Shown one piece after another: positions 30,449-41,000 of a stretch of 64,000 nt of DNA (position 1 is the first letter of the stretch; each line of letters begins with the position of its first letter). The notes below the pieces were generated by a model that saw nothing but the letters and a program-made list of their open reading frames with translations, ran no database searches and was not told the DNA's origin. The stretch spans positions 76,971,844-77,035,843 of the forward strand of contig OZ022341.1 in the NCBI GenBank assembly GCA_963989245.1, in the 5' to 3' direction. The stretch is from Nansenia antarctica (Eukaryota > Chordata > Actinopteri > Argentiniformes > Microstomatidae). Made by a program: the position numbers and the translations under genes.

Positions 30449-30562
30449 AGACGGGCCGGCCGGTGTTTGCGCCGTGGATCAGGTCCCGCGTGTGCTTCAC
30501 GCGCAGCGCGGCCGCGCGCTCCCCCATGGCGAAGCTCAGGGCGTCCATGACGTTAGACTTAC
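30449..30562 (-). CDS. smc1b: smc1b exon 2, 5' half (before the insertion)
   Basis: Acceptor TCTCCTCAG, then GT AAG TCT completes Walker A (GSGKS). It reads SNVMDALSFAMGERAAALRV and KHTRDLIHGANTGRPV, the classic SMC1 segment. No usable donor follows that would keep the frame: the next bases are element sequence that reads CVLTIPN and stop. The last ten bases recur at 11725-11734. Confidence 0.9.
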
Positions 30563-30594
30563 CTGAGGAGAGATGACGGGGCAGCATTTCATGG

Positions 30595-30736
30595 CTGCGT
30601 TCGTAAATTCGCTCTGGAATCTGGAATCAGCACTCATGGAATGCCTCTTATCCAATCAAATGACTTGGTCCCTTTATGACGTTGAGCCCAGTTGTGCGCT
30701 CCGGCGCTCTCAGAGAGAATTTACGAACGCACGCAG
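30595..30736. mobile_element. MITE copy 2 (smc1b intron 1)
   Basis: Inverted ends CTGCGTTCGTAAATTCGCTC and GAGAATTTACGAACGCACGCAG; interior related to 862-1001 in part and to 63393-63530. Confidence 0.7.
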
Positions 30737-30767
30737 CCCATATAACACACAACCTTCTCACTCTTTC

Positions 30768-30778
30768 TCTCACACACA

Positions 30779-30819
<41 letters not shown>

Positions 30820-30845
30820 CCTCCTCACTCTTTCTCTCACACACA

Positions 30846-30880
<35 letters not shown>

Positions 30881-30945
30881 CCTCCTCACTCTTTCTCTCA
30901 CACACACAAACACACACACACACACACACACCCTCCTCACTCTTT

Positions 30946-31000
<55 letters not shown>
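30768..31000. repeat. (CA)n with repeated CTCCTCACTCTTTCTCTC blocks
   Basis: Four blocks of (CA)n separated by CTCACTCTTTCTCTCACACA, close to the smc1b exon 1 donor. Confidence 0.92.
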
Positions 31001-31050
31001 CTAGACCCTCAGTGCAGTGCTAGCTATGAGCTAGCTAGCCTTTAACTTAC

Positions 31051-31183
31051 CAGAGCCATTGGGGCCGATAATGGAGTTAAACCTCTTGAAAGGACCGATG
31101 ACTTGCTTCCCTCTCCAAGACTTAAAGTTTTCGACCTCTAACTGCTTCAGATAAGCCACTTCTAACTGCTTCAGATAAGCCAT
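31051..31183 (-). CDS. smc1b: smc1b exon 1 (start, Walker A)
   Basis: Starts at ATG 31183-31181 and ends GGC TCT G/GTAAGT in phase 1, the same position and phase as the family's first intron. VENFKSWRGKQVIGPFKRFN and IIGPNGSG identify SMC1B. An extra eight residues precede the conserved start: AYLKQLEV is repeated (24-bp duplication, with three silent or near-silent changes). The first Met is the only in-frame start seen. Confidence 0.92.
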
Positions 31184-33704
31184 TTCGTGCGTTTGAAATG
31201 TACAAGAACAGAAGAAAGAAAGAAAAGGTTTCTCGGAGCTTTGCGTGTTTAGGCGGGAAAGCACGTCCACGTGCACGTCCGCGTGCACGTCCAAAGCGAC
31301 GTCCACGGTTGCCAGGTGGGATCGACAATTTCCAGCCTAACCACAGTCTAAAAACCGCTAAATCAAAACCTATATGGTCAGAAAACCGCTATTGACTATT
31401 GGGCAGCTGTCCATCTCCTGGCCCTAAACTGTATGTCTGTTGCCAATGATGTTTGTAAAATAAAATTTAAAAAAGAAACTGAATTCCTGAATTGTATGTA
31501 GCTACTAGGGTGTGTTTTAACTTCATACATTTTGTAACTTTCAGGCACTGACATTTTGATACCGCCTAAGTGCAATTTATCCAGCCCAAACCTATAATAA
31601 TAATAATAATAATAATAACAATAATAATAATAATAATAATAATAAATGCGATTTATCCAGCTCAGTGTTATCAAAAGTAGCCCATTCGGCGGTAATACAA
31701 TCCGCCCCATCTGGCAACCCTGAACACCGTTCTAATCAACAGGTATCACGTGGTCAGATCGGTACTGCAGAGCAACGCATCCGGGTACTTTCCCCTCCCG
31801 TAATGTCCACGCCCCTTTTTGGGTGATAGAAGAGTAGAAGTTTGACTGGTGGTCAATGGGAATTTCTGGTCTTTGCTCCGATAAAATAAGAAAACCGTAG
31901 TGCTTTTTAGATATTAGGAGCACAAATCCGATGGCCAGTTAGGCAAACTATTATATAGTGTCGTTGCCGATCAATGATCGACGTCGTTATATAGAGAAAA
32001 TTAATGAAATAGGGGTTGATTCATCAGAGGAGTCATACGTCATCTCCCTGTCATCTGGGATTTGTAGTTCTTCATTTGATTTGCCGTGGTCCTAACGTCT
32101 TCACCTCCAGTCTCCCCAACAGCGTTTGCTTTCGTTTCTTCTTTGAACATTTATCTCCCATGATTACAATAGAAATATCATGCACAGTAGCACTAGTCGA
32201 TAGCCGTTATGGGTGAAGGGTTAGTAGGTACTAAGTAGTACCTTAGTACACAAAAATACAAAAATACAGGGTGTGGGCTATGATACACAACGTATTGTGA
32301 GAGTCACCTTAAAGTTAAACTTCACCATGACCTAAACCCCGGGAAAAAAACAAGGTTATTGGTGACACTGAACAACTGAACAACTTCAGGCTGGGATATG
32401 CTGTCCTCATGACAAACTGCTGGAGATATACTGCCGGACTAATAATCAATGTATCTGTTATCTATGTACAGTAGATGCTCATAAAGGCCATGGTACAGTC
32501 TCAGCTGCAGCAGAGAAACAGGTAGAGACCCAGGTTACCTATCTTCTATGCTACAGTATATGGCTGGTTGCCTAGAAACAGATGAAGTCTACTTCTTCAC
32601 TAGAAAGTATGATCACTGGAAATTCTTCCCGGAAATTCAGATTTAGTCAGCAACTTTGTTTAATTTTTCTTTTTAGTGTATTAACTTTCTTTACAGTTTG
32701 TTCTAACTCAGGGCAGGGCTATATGTCTGTTTGCAGAATGTTGTATCAAGTAGACGTCAAATATTCCAACATAAAAAACAGCTCAACAAGTCTATAATAT
32801 GGATATTGGCTCCTGTGGTTGCTGCTGGACTATATTCCAGTGCAGGTCTCGAGGTCTAGACAGATGACTGTTGATGAAGCGTCAGAAGCGCCTGCGCTTT
32901 AGTGAAATGACATCATCACAGGTGTGTTCTCTTTAACTTACATATGCGCTGGTGTAGTGCAGTTTTAATAATAATATTGAATCAATATAATCACAAACAC
33001 ACTCAAACACACACACTCACACACTCACACACACACACACAAGACAATATAAGCAAGCACTCAAGTTGAGGGGATGGCATCCCCCCTGAAATAAAAACAG
33101 TAAAAATCATCCCCCTTCGAAAACTGCCATCCCCCCTTTCCATCCCTTATGTCATTTTATCAATGAACGTGGTATTACTGCTATTTCAACATTTAGTTTT
33201 GCGCATATTGAGTAAAATACTGTGGGCGAGGGGGGGGGCACGCACACATCCAATGACATTTTTACCAAGTCACTGAGACTAAAGTCACTGACGCTGTGGG
33301 GATGCTAAAATTGTCCCCTGATAAAATCCACCATCCCCCCTGATTTTCTTTTACAACTTGAGTACTGAATATAAGTAATTCAAAAGATGTATTACTTGCA
33401 GTATTCTATTCAACAGGTAGAGGGTAAAATAGTGCCTACTCTTTTAACCCCGGAGAAGCGGCTGAGGGACTGCTGCATTGTGCCATGCTAGGGGCACTGT
33501 GTGTTAGGTCCCAAGTCTGTGACTGTTCCACACTATATTGACGAAGAACACTGCACTGCAGCCAGTGACTGTTGTACCAGTTCAACCAGAACGACCACAC
33601 ATTCAATGTTGAGGCACATTTGCGTCGATCTCAGCTCTACATTTAATCTTGTTCAAAACTCAAAATTGATATAATTCCTACTTTGTGTATAGACTGTTGG
33701 CAAA
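31184..33704. other. Upstream/intergenic stretch, no gene recognised
   Basis: Contains the smc1b promoter side (GC-rich repeats CACGTCCACGTGCACGTCCG at 31262-31300), a (TAA)n at 31595-31645, a 65-bp repeat at 32240-32312 shared with 44253-44316, and (CA)n at 33000-33042. No bounded open frame or RNA gene was recognised. Confidence 0.5.
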
Positions 33705-33797
33705 ATGGGAGCAGCTAAAATGTTTGTAGAGGAGGACCAATTCAGATGCCCGATTTGTCTGGATCGATTGAAGGATCCGGTGACCCTTACCTGTGGA
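33705..33797 (+). pseudogene. finTRIM-type RING fragment, part 1
   Basis: MGAAKMFVEEDQFRCPICLD then RLKDPVTLTCG is the first half of a TRIM RING finger (C-x2-C, then the CGH zinc ligands). It breaks after CG; the next bases TGTTAAGACACG start foreign DNA and give a stop. The expected continuation (CGHSYC..) is found at about 36500. TRIM proteins are E3 ubiquitin ligases; this copy cannot be functional. Confidence 0.75.
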
Positions 33798-34199
33798 TGT
33801 TAAGACACGGGGGCGAGGGGGCTCAAGGACACGACAATGGAGGCAGAATACTGTGAAGCCCCGTAGCGTATTTATTTACAGTGAAGGGGGGGGTGGAAAA
33901 ACAGGGATGAAGAGTCCGGGGGTTTCAGCCTGGCGGGCTGGGGTAGTGGCAGTCGTGGGCTGTAGAGGAACAGAGAAAAAGGGTAAGTCTCTACAGTAGG
34001 CTAGTACGAAAATCACAACAATAGTATCGAGGGCTAAGTACACGACTGTCAAAGTCAAAAGTCAAAAGTCACTTTAGTGTCCCATCACTGGGAAATTTGT
34101 ATTGGGCTTATACCCCACAGCAGCCAACAAAGAGCAACAGACAATACAGAATGTTAACACACAAACAGAAGGCAGCCCTGATTAAGACAAGAGTGGAAA

Positions 34200-35420
34200 T
34201 AAAACGATAAGCAAGATATGTTCCTGACCGACCGCCCCCAGAGGGTGCGGGTGGGCCCCCACACCTCCACAGCCCTCAGCCTCAGCACTGGGTCACCCCA
34301 GGGCTGCGTGCTAAGCCCCATCCTCTACAACCTCTACACCCACGACTTCACCCCCGTCCACCCCAGCAACTACATCGTAAAGTTTGCAGACGACACCACC
34401 GTGGTGGGATGTATCTCGGGGGGGGACGAGGCGGCGTACAGGGATGAGGTAGAGCAACTGAGCAAGCTGTGCAAGGTTAACAACCTGCTGCTAAACAAGT
34501 CAAAGACCCAGGAATTCATCGTAGACTTCAGGAGGAAAAAGTCCGAGATCCAGCCCCTGCTCATCGATGGAGAGAGCGTGGAGATAGTCTCAACCCTCCG
34601 ATTCCTGGGACACAACATGCGGGATGACCTGGCCTGGAAGGACAACACTAAAGGCACCATCAAGAGGGCACAACAGCGGCTATACACCCTGAGATGCCTC
34701 AGGAAACAACACAACAAGCAGGAGATACTGGTGGCCTTCTACCACGGCGCAGTGGAGAGCATCCTCACCTTCGGCATCTCCAACTGGTTCCACAGCTGCA
34801 CAACAGCGGAGAGAAACGAGCTACAGAGAGTCGTGAGAACAGCACAGAAGATCACCCGCGCCCCCCTCCCCTCTCTGGAGGAGCTGTACAACACACGCTG
34901 TCTCAGGAGGGCCTCCAAGATCTCCAAGGACCCGACCCACCCTGGGCACGTACACTTTGTCAAGCTGCCCTCGAACAGGAGGTACAGGACCCCGGCCGCT
35001 AAGACAAACAGACTGAAGGACTGCTTCTACCACAGGGCCGTCAAGGCCCTGAACACAGAAAATGCCTAAGTTCTGGGCCCAGGACAGTCCGGACGGATTG
35101 TATGGCAGCTAGTGCTGAGGCACAAACATGTACATTTTCAAGCCTGCAAACTGTGACACTTTAAAATAATGTGAAAAAATACTTTTTGTGCAATATGACA
35201 ACCCTAGTTGACTATCTGTGCAGTATAGTACAGTGGATTGTGTACATAGCCTTTATTGATGTAAACCAGCTCCTTACCTTCTTGTGATTTTATGCATCTA
35301 TGCTTTTTCTAAAATGTGTTTTCTTTTTCCTTTCCTAACACCAGGGGAGCCACCCCTCCTAAATTTCGTTGTTTGGTACCTGTACTGTAGCAATGACAAA
35401 TAAATAAAGTCCAGTCCAGT
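34200..35420 (+). mobile_element. LINE fragment, RT C-terminal half and 3' tail
   Basis: The frame 34218-35069 codes for the RT from SPQGCVLSPILYNLY through the catalytic FADDTTVV to the C-terminal region (NRRYRTPAAKTNRLKDCFY). It is 5'-truncated; endonuclease and RT N-terminus are absent. The 3' end CTAACACCAGGGGAGCC..AATAAATAAAG with AGTCC repeats matches tails at 6075 and 18119. Confidence 0.9.
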
Positions 35421-35432
35421 CCATGTTCACAT

Positions 35433-36240
35433 TCATCTGGTGCAGTTTAAAAGTTTAACAGAAACGGGAATAAAATAATTTTTAAATCTATTTAATCTAG
35501 AGCGGGGGACTCTGAACCTCCTCCCAGAGGGCAGCAGTTCATACTCTGCATGTAGGACATGGGAGGGATTCATGAGAATTCTATTAGCCTGTCTGAGAGT
35601 AGCCTGTTCAAAAATAGACTGCAGGGATGAGTGGTCTTTCACCCCTATGATCTTCCATGCAGTCTGTATCAGTCGGACCAGTTTGGACCTTAGTTGTACA
35701 GATAGGTTACCAAACCAAGATGTAATGCCGTATCTGATGAGACTCTCTAAGACAGACTGGTAGAAGAGTAGCATACATTTTTGGTCAACACCATGAACTC
35801 TAAGGCGGCGTAGGAAGTGCAGTCGTTGTTGTAATCTGCTACAAAGGCTGTCTACATGAGTGCTCCAGGTGAGTGAGTTGTCAATGAAAACCCCAAGATA
35901 CTTGTAAGAGGTGACCTGCAAGATGGATTGTTTGTGGATGACCACAGGCCTGTGGTCCCCAACACCTCTGGGGTCGAACACCATCTCCTCAGTCTTCTTA
36001 ACATTTAAAACCAGGCAGTTAACATCACACCATTTAACAAACCTCTGGATTTCAGAATAATAGTCAATTAGGTCACTGTCCTTTTTAATTAAAGCAAGGA
36101 TGGCAGTGTCATCCGAAAATGTTATGATGCGATTGCTAGGGTAGGTGCTTCTACACTCGTTTGTGTATAAAGTAAAGAGCACAGGGGAACTGACTACACC
36201 CTGTGGAGCACCAGTGCTTATGGTTCTGTGTTCCGAAAGA
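35433..36240 (-). mobile_element. LINE fragment, RT C-terminal half (minus strand)
   Basis: Reads APQGVVSSPVLFTLYTNEC then the catalytic FSDDTAI, with Ser in place of the usual Ala, then NVKKTEEMVFDPRGV, YKYLGVFIDNSLTW and RRFRVPRSRLNRFKNYF. It is a LINE clade related to but different from the neighbour at 34218. It is truncated at the 5' end near 36240. Confidence 0.88.
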
Positions 36241-36261
36241 GTGCCATTAACACTGACCCTG

Positions 36262-36525
36262 AGCTAGTGTGTGGACCAGCTACTGTACGGACACAGCTAG
36301 TGTATGGACCAGCTACTTGTGTGGACACAGCTAGTGTATGGACACAGCTACTGTATGGACACAGCTAGTGTATGGACACAGCTAGTGTATGGACACAGCT
36401 ACTGTATGGACACAGCTACTGTATGTACACAGCTAGTGTATGGACACAGCTAGTGTATGGACACAGCTAGTGTATGGACACAGCTACTGTGTGGACACAG
36501 CTACTGTGTGGACTGGATCAATAGC
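36262..36525 (+). repeat. 17-18-bp minisatellite derived from the TRIM RING codons
   Basis: Units of GGACACAGCTACTGTATG or GGACACAGCTAGTGTATG, about 14 copies. GGACACAGCTACTGTGTGGAC is the coding for the RING motif GHSYCVD, and the array runs straight into the second RING half. Confidence 0.85.
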
Positions 36526-36665
36526 TGCTGGGGTCAGGATGACCAGACGGGTGTCAGGATGACCAGACGGGTGTCCACAGCCGCCCCAGCGTAGGGAGAC
36601 TCTCCTCCTAAGGCCTGTTCTGAACAGAAACACCATGCTGGCTGAGTTAGTGGAGAGACTTTTGA
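36500..36665 (+). pseudogene. finTRIM-type RING fragment, part 2
   Basis: HSYCVDWINSCWGQDDQTGV, then frame-shifted remains of the last CPxC zinc ligands, then PVLNRNTMLAELVERLLKT. This is the second half of the RING and start of the next region. A 23-bp duplication (GGTGTCAGGATGACCAGAC) and lost ligands show decay. Confidence 0.75.
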
Positions 36666-37764
36666 AGACAGTATTTAAGAGATACTTGTTCTCTCCAGCG
36701 TTATGATGGAATGGGTAAAGTTATTGATTGTGACATTTTCACTGAGAGAAAACTCTGAGCCATCAAGTCCTATCTGGTGTGTCTGCCGTCTTCTTATGAG
36801 ATTACGGTTAATGTCTCCCTGTTTAGCCTGAGGGAGGCACATTACTATAAGTAAACAGCGCCCTCTGTTGGAATTATCTGACTTTCTATTATGGCTGTGT
36901 TTTGCAACAAAAGTATGCACGCTTTTTTACATTTATCAGACGCTTTCATCCAAAGCGACTTACAACAAGTACATTTGTCTAAAGTAAGTCACACATCAGT
37001 CACCATAAGCACAAATCTATGGTCGTCTCGCGAGACTTATCAAAATATGGCTGTTGATGGAACACCCCCCAGGTGCCATTGGCAGTCACAATGCTTTTAA
37101 CAATTATTATTATTCAAAAGCAGTCTTGCTAAGAGTTAGTGAAAATACCATTTGAACGTTACTCCTGTAACCACAGGGAGGCAGCTGAGGGTATAAAGGA
37201 CTGTACACACATATGGTTGAGACTCAGTTGATCCATATTCTTGAAATGTTGAGTGAAATGGTAGTAAATAACCTAACCTAAGTTTAGCCTTGGAAAAATA
37301 TTTGTGTAGGCCTACAGGGCATCAACATGTATGACACAGCTCATGGTTGAAACTCACTCGCTCCATATTCCAGAAGTGTTGCTGAGTAGATTGGTACTAA
37401 AGTTTAGCCATGATGAAGGCACAATATTTGTATACAGTCCATTATATGTGTCCTACTGTATATAAAATGACAAGTAATAGACGAATATGTCAATTTAAAC
37501 ATTTACTTTTTAAAATTTACTTTTTAGCATTTTGCATTTATTTGAAGAGTTGAGTAGGCTGAAAAGTTACCGGAGCTTGTAGTGCTTATTTGATTCATTT
37601 CAAGGATTTGACAGTATTATTCCGTTTTTAATTCTAACAAACTATCACTAACTGCACCATCACAAGTTAAATAAAGGACAATCGCGTCACCTCGAAGCTC
37701 CTAACAATCTCTATAACAAGACACCTACGTTTTGTCCAAATTGGTACCATACCAATCAGAGTAG
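36666..37764. other. No gene recognised; one dispersed repeat
   Basis: The fish repeat TTTTTACATTTATCAGACGC..CCAAAGCGACTTACAACA is at 36925-36985. The rest is A/T-rich with a duplicated word (TTGAGACTCAGTTGATCCAT / TTGAAACTCACTCGCTCCAT, each followed by ATTC and a GTGTT/ATGTT). Confidence 0.5.
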
Positions 37765-38000
37765 TGTAGTGCCGGAGGAAAAAGGAAAGACGTAGGCAAC
37801 GTAATGATAACTGTTTAATCAAAATAACAACTTGTACTCTCAGTACAGGACCAGAAAATAGATCACCAAAACTCTTGTCTCTAAACAGGAAGGTGCAACG
37901 TTAATAATCTTCCCCTCTGCCCCTAGTGCCAGAACTGGTTCCCTCCCACTACACAACCAACAGTAAGAGGAGAACATGAACCCATAATGTAGTCACTACA
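37765..38000 (-). repeat. 3' LTR of gypsy copy 2
   Basis: 236 bp; leftmost on the plus strand. Confidence 0.94.
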
Positions 38001-38021
38001 CCAGCCCCCCCAGTGTTCACC

Positions 38022-41000
38022 TCAATATTGGAAATCCTCACGGCGAGGAGGGCGTATGGCCCGGCCCCTACGATCGTAGGTAAAGTCAGGAGGTGCGGGA
38101 GGAGGTGTGACATCGCCCACCACGTCCTCCTGCAGGGAAGGACGGGGGGCAGTGACGACCGGGGGCTCGCGAGCTGCGGGGGGTTGTCGGGGTCGGAGGG
38201 GGGAATGTCCAGGGCGCGGCAGGGGAGGTAGGACTGGAGGCCGGCCTCTGCGCGGTGGCAGGGCCAAGTCCAGGGGCAGTTCAAGGTCCAAGTGGGCCGG
38301 TTTGAGGCGATCAACGGACACACACTCAGGCCTACCCCCCATGTCAACCATGAAGTTCTTGGCTCCGGCCTCGATGACACGGAAAGGCCCGTCATAAGGA
38401 GGACGTAGTGGAGTCCTGTGGCCATCATGACGAATGAAAACGAACCTCGCTGAGTGCAGCTCCGGGGGCACCCTCGAAGTAGGGACACCATGCTGCGTAG
38501 TCGGGACCGGGACGAAGGTCCTGGCGCTGTCCAGCAGGGAGGCGCGCTGAGCGGCGGCGGACCAGGGCTCCGTTGACTTGGGAATGAAGTCACCGGGGAC
38601 CCGCAGCGGCTGTCCAAACACCAGCTCAGCGGACGACGACTGGAGGTCCTCCTTAGGCGCTGTCCTGAGCCCCAGCATGACCCACGGCAGCTTGTCAAGC
38701 CAGTCGCTGTCCGTGAGGCTGGCTCGAAGGGCGGCCTTCATGGATCGATGGAAACGCTCACAGAGCCCGTTCGCCTGCGGGTGATAGGCGGTCGTGCGGT
38801 GGAGCTTGACCCCCAGATTCTCCGCCACCGCTGCCCACAGCTCTGAAGTAAACTGTGAGCCACGGTCAGAGGAGAGATCAGCAGGGGTGCCGTAGCGGGA
38901 GACCCACACCGCGATGAACGCCCGGGCCAGGTCGGGGGCTGTCGTTGAGGAGAGCGGAACTGCCTCCGGCCAGCGAGTCGTCCTGTCCACCATGGTAAAG
39001 AGATAGGTGTATCCGTGCGAGGGGGGCAGCGGCCCTACCAGGTCCACGTTTACATGATCGAACCTCCGCTCAGGCACAGAGAACTGCTCCAGGGGGGCCT
39101 TGACGTGTCGATGCACCTTGGCGCGCTGGCAGGCGATGCACGTGTCTACCCAGGCCCTCACATCCCTCTTGAGCCCATGCCAGACGAATTTCTCTGACAC
39201 CAGCCGTGAGGACGGTTTCCTACCAGGGTGAGACAAGCCGTGTATCGCCTCGAAGGCGGGGCGCCTCCAGTTGGCGGGGACCACCGGTCGTGGCTGACCC
39301 ATGGAGACGTCGCACAGGAGCGTGGCCCCTGCGTCACCGAAAACCACCTCTTCTAGGCGCAGTCCTGTGTCCGACAACTTGAGAGCCTGGACGGCGGGGT
39401 CGGCGGCCTGGTCTGCAGCCATGCGCGCGTAGTCCAAACCCAGTTGGACCGCACCAACCACCGCCCTGGAGAGACAATCCGCGACCTGGTTGGACTTCCC
39501 AGCAACGTGCTGGATGTCTGTGGTGAACTCGGATATGTAGGCGAGCTGGCGCTGTTGGCGGTCGGACCACGGCTCCGCCACCTTGGACATGGCGTGCGTG
39601 AGTGGCTTGTGGTCCACGTAGGCCGTAAACTCGCGGCCCTCAAGTAAAAAACGGAAGTGTCTGACAGCAAGCCACAGCCCGAGGAGCTCCCTGTCGAATG
39701 TGCTGTACCTTTGCTCTCTGGGAGACAGCTGGCGGCTGAAGAATGCAAGAGGCTGCCAGGCGTCCCCAACCCACTGTTCGTACACCGCTCCCACAGCAAA
39801 GTCAGAGGCGTCCGTGGTGAGAGCAGTGGGTGCCGAGGGCGAGGGGTGGGCCAACATGGCAGCGCGGGCCAGGGCCGCCTTGGTGTCCTGAAAGGCTTTG
39901 ACACGCTCCGCCGTCCAGTCCACCGGCTGCTTCAGAGTCTTGCCCTTCTGGGCATCGTACAGAGGCCGCAGGATGTGAGCGATGTGGTGGAGGAAGCGAT
40001 AGTAGAAGGTTACCATCCCGATGAACCCCTTGAGCTCGCTGATTGTGCTGGGGCGCGGGAAAGCAGCGACAGCTTCCACCTTCGAGGGGAGGGGGGTCAC
40101 CCCCTCTGCGGAGACCCGGTGCCCGAGAAAGTCGATGGTGTTCCGTCCGAACTCACACTTCGCCGGATTGACAATCAGCCCATGTTGGCTGAGCCGTGTG
40201 AAAAGGGCCCGGAGGTGGGACAGGTGCTCCTCCTCCGTGGTGCTTGCGACGAGGATGTCATCCAAGTAGACGAAGAGGAATGGTAGGTCCCGGAGCACCG
40301 AGTGCATGAGGCGTTGGAAGGTCTGCGCCGCGTTCTTCAGGCCGAACGGCATCGGCAGAAACTCGAAGAGTCCAAATGGCGTGATTACGGCCGTCTTAGG
40401 GACGTCCTCGGGGTGCACCGGCACCTGATGGTACCCCCGTACCAGGTCCACTTTGGAGAAGAAGCGTTTGCCTGCCAGGTTCGCTGAAAAGTCCTGGACA
40501 TGTGGGACCGGGTAGCGGTCAGGCTTGGACGCGTCGTTGAGGCGGCGGTAGTCCCCACATGGGCGCCACCCGCCGTCTGACTTAGGGACGATGTGCAGGG
40601 GAGACGCCCAGGGGCTGCTCGAGCGCCGAACGATGCCCACCTGCTCCATATGCGCAAACTCCGCCCTGGCGATGGCCAGCTTCTCCGGGTTGAGGCGCCT
40701 GGCCCTGGCGTGGAGGGGAGGCCCCTCGGTCTCGATGTGGTGCTCCACTCCGTGTTTCACCGTGGGCGCGGAGAAGGTGGGCTTGGTAAGGTCGGGGAAT
40801 TCGGCGAGCAGCCGAAGGTACTGGTCACTTTCGGCGAGCGTATTGGACCACCCGCTGTAGACCGCCTCCCCCTGCGTACAGGCGAAGGAAGCGAAAGTCT
40901 GTGAGTTGACCAGGCGCCTGTTCCCCACGTCCACCAACAGGTTGTGGGCGCACAGAAAATCCGCACCAAGGAGGGGAAATGTGACAGCCGCTATGACAAA

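Larger units (their letters stand above)
1693..31183 (-). pseudogene. smc1b: smc1b 5' half (meiotic cohesin SMC1 beta), exon 2 interrupted
   Basis: SMC1B pairs with SMC3 in meiotic cohesin; its N- and C-terminal halves together form an ABC-type ATPase head. Seven exons are visible on the minus strand: 31183-31051, 30562-30449 plus 11734-11644 (one ancestral exon), 4891-4779, 4160-3957, 2853-2615 and 1948-1693. All junction phases agree once the inserted block in exon 2 and one target duplication are ignored. The start motif VENFKSWRGKQVIGPF and Walker A GPNGSGKS match SMC1B better than SMC1A. As it stands, reading past exon 2 enters the transposon and meets TAA after eight codons, so this copy looks broken unless the whole insert is removed by unusual splicing. 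The gene continues beyond the left edge. I call it a pseudogene or disrupted allele; a heterozygous insertion or an assembly artefact are alternatives. Confidence 0.75.
33798..36261. mobile_element. Insertion splitting the finTRIM RING, with LINE sequence
   Basis: Between the two RING halves lie an LTR-like start (TGTTAAGACACGGGGGC), an unknown 400-bp stretch, and two LINE 3' parts in opposite directions. TGTGGA occurs at both borders and may be the target duplication. Confidence 0.5.
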
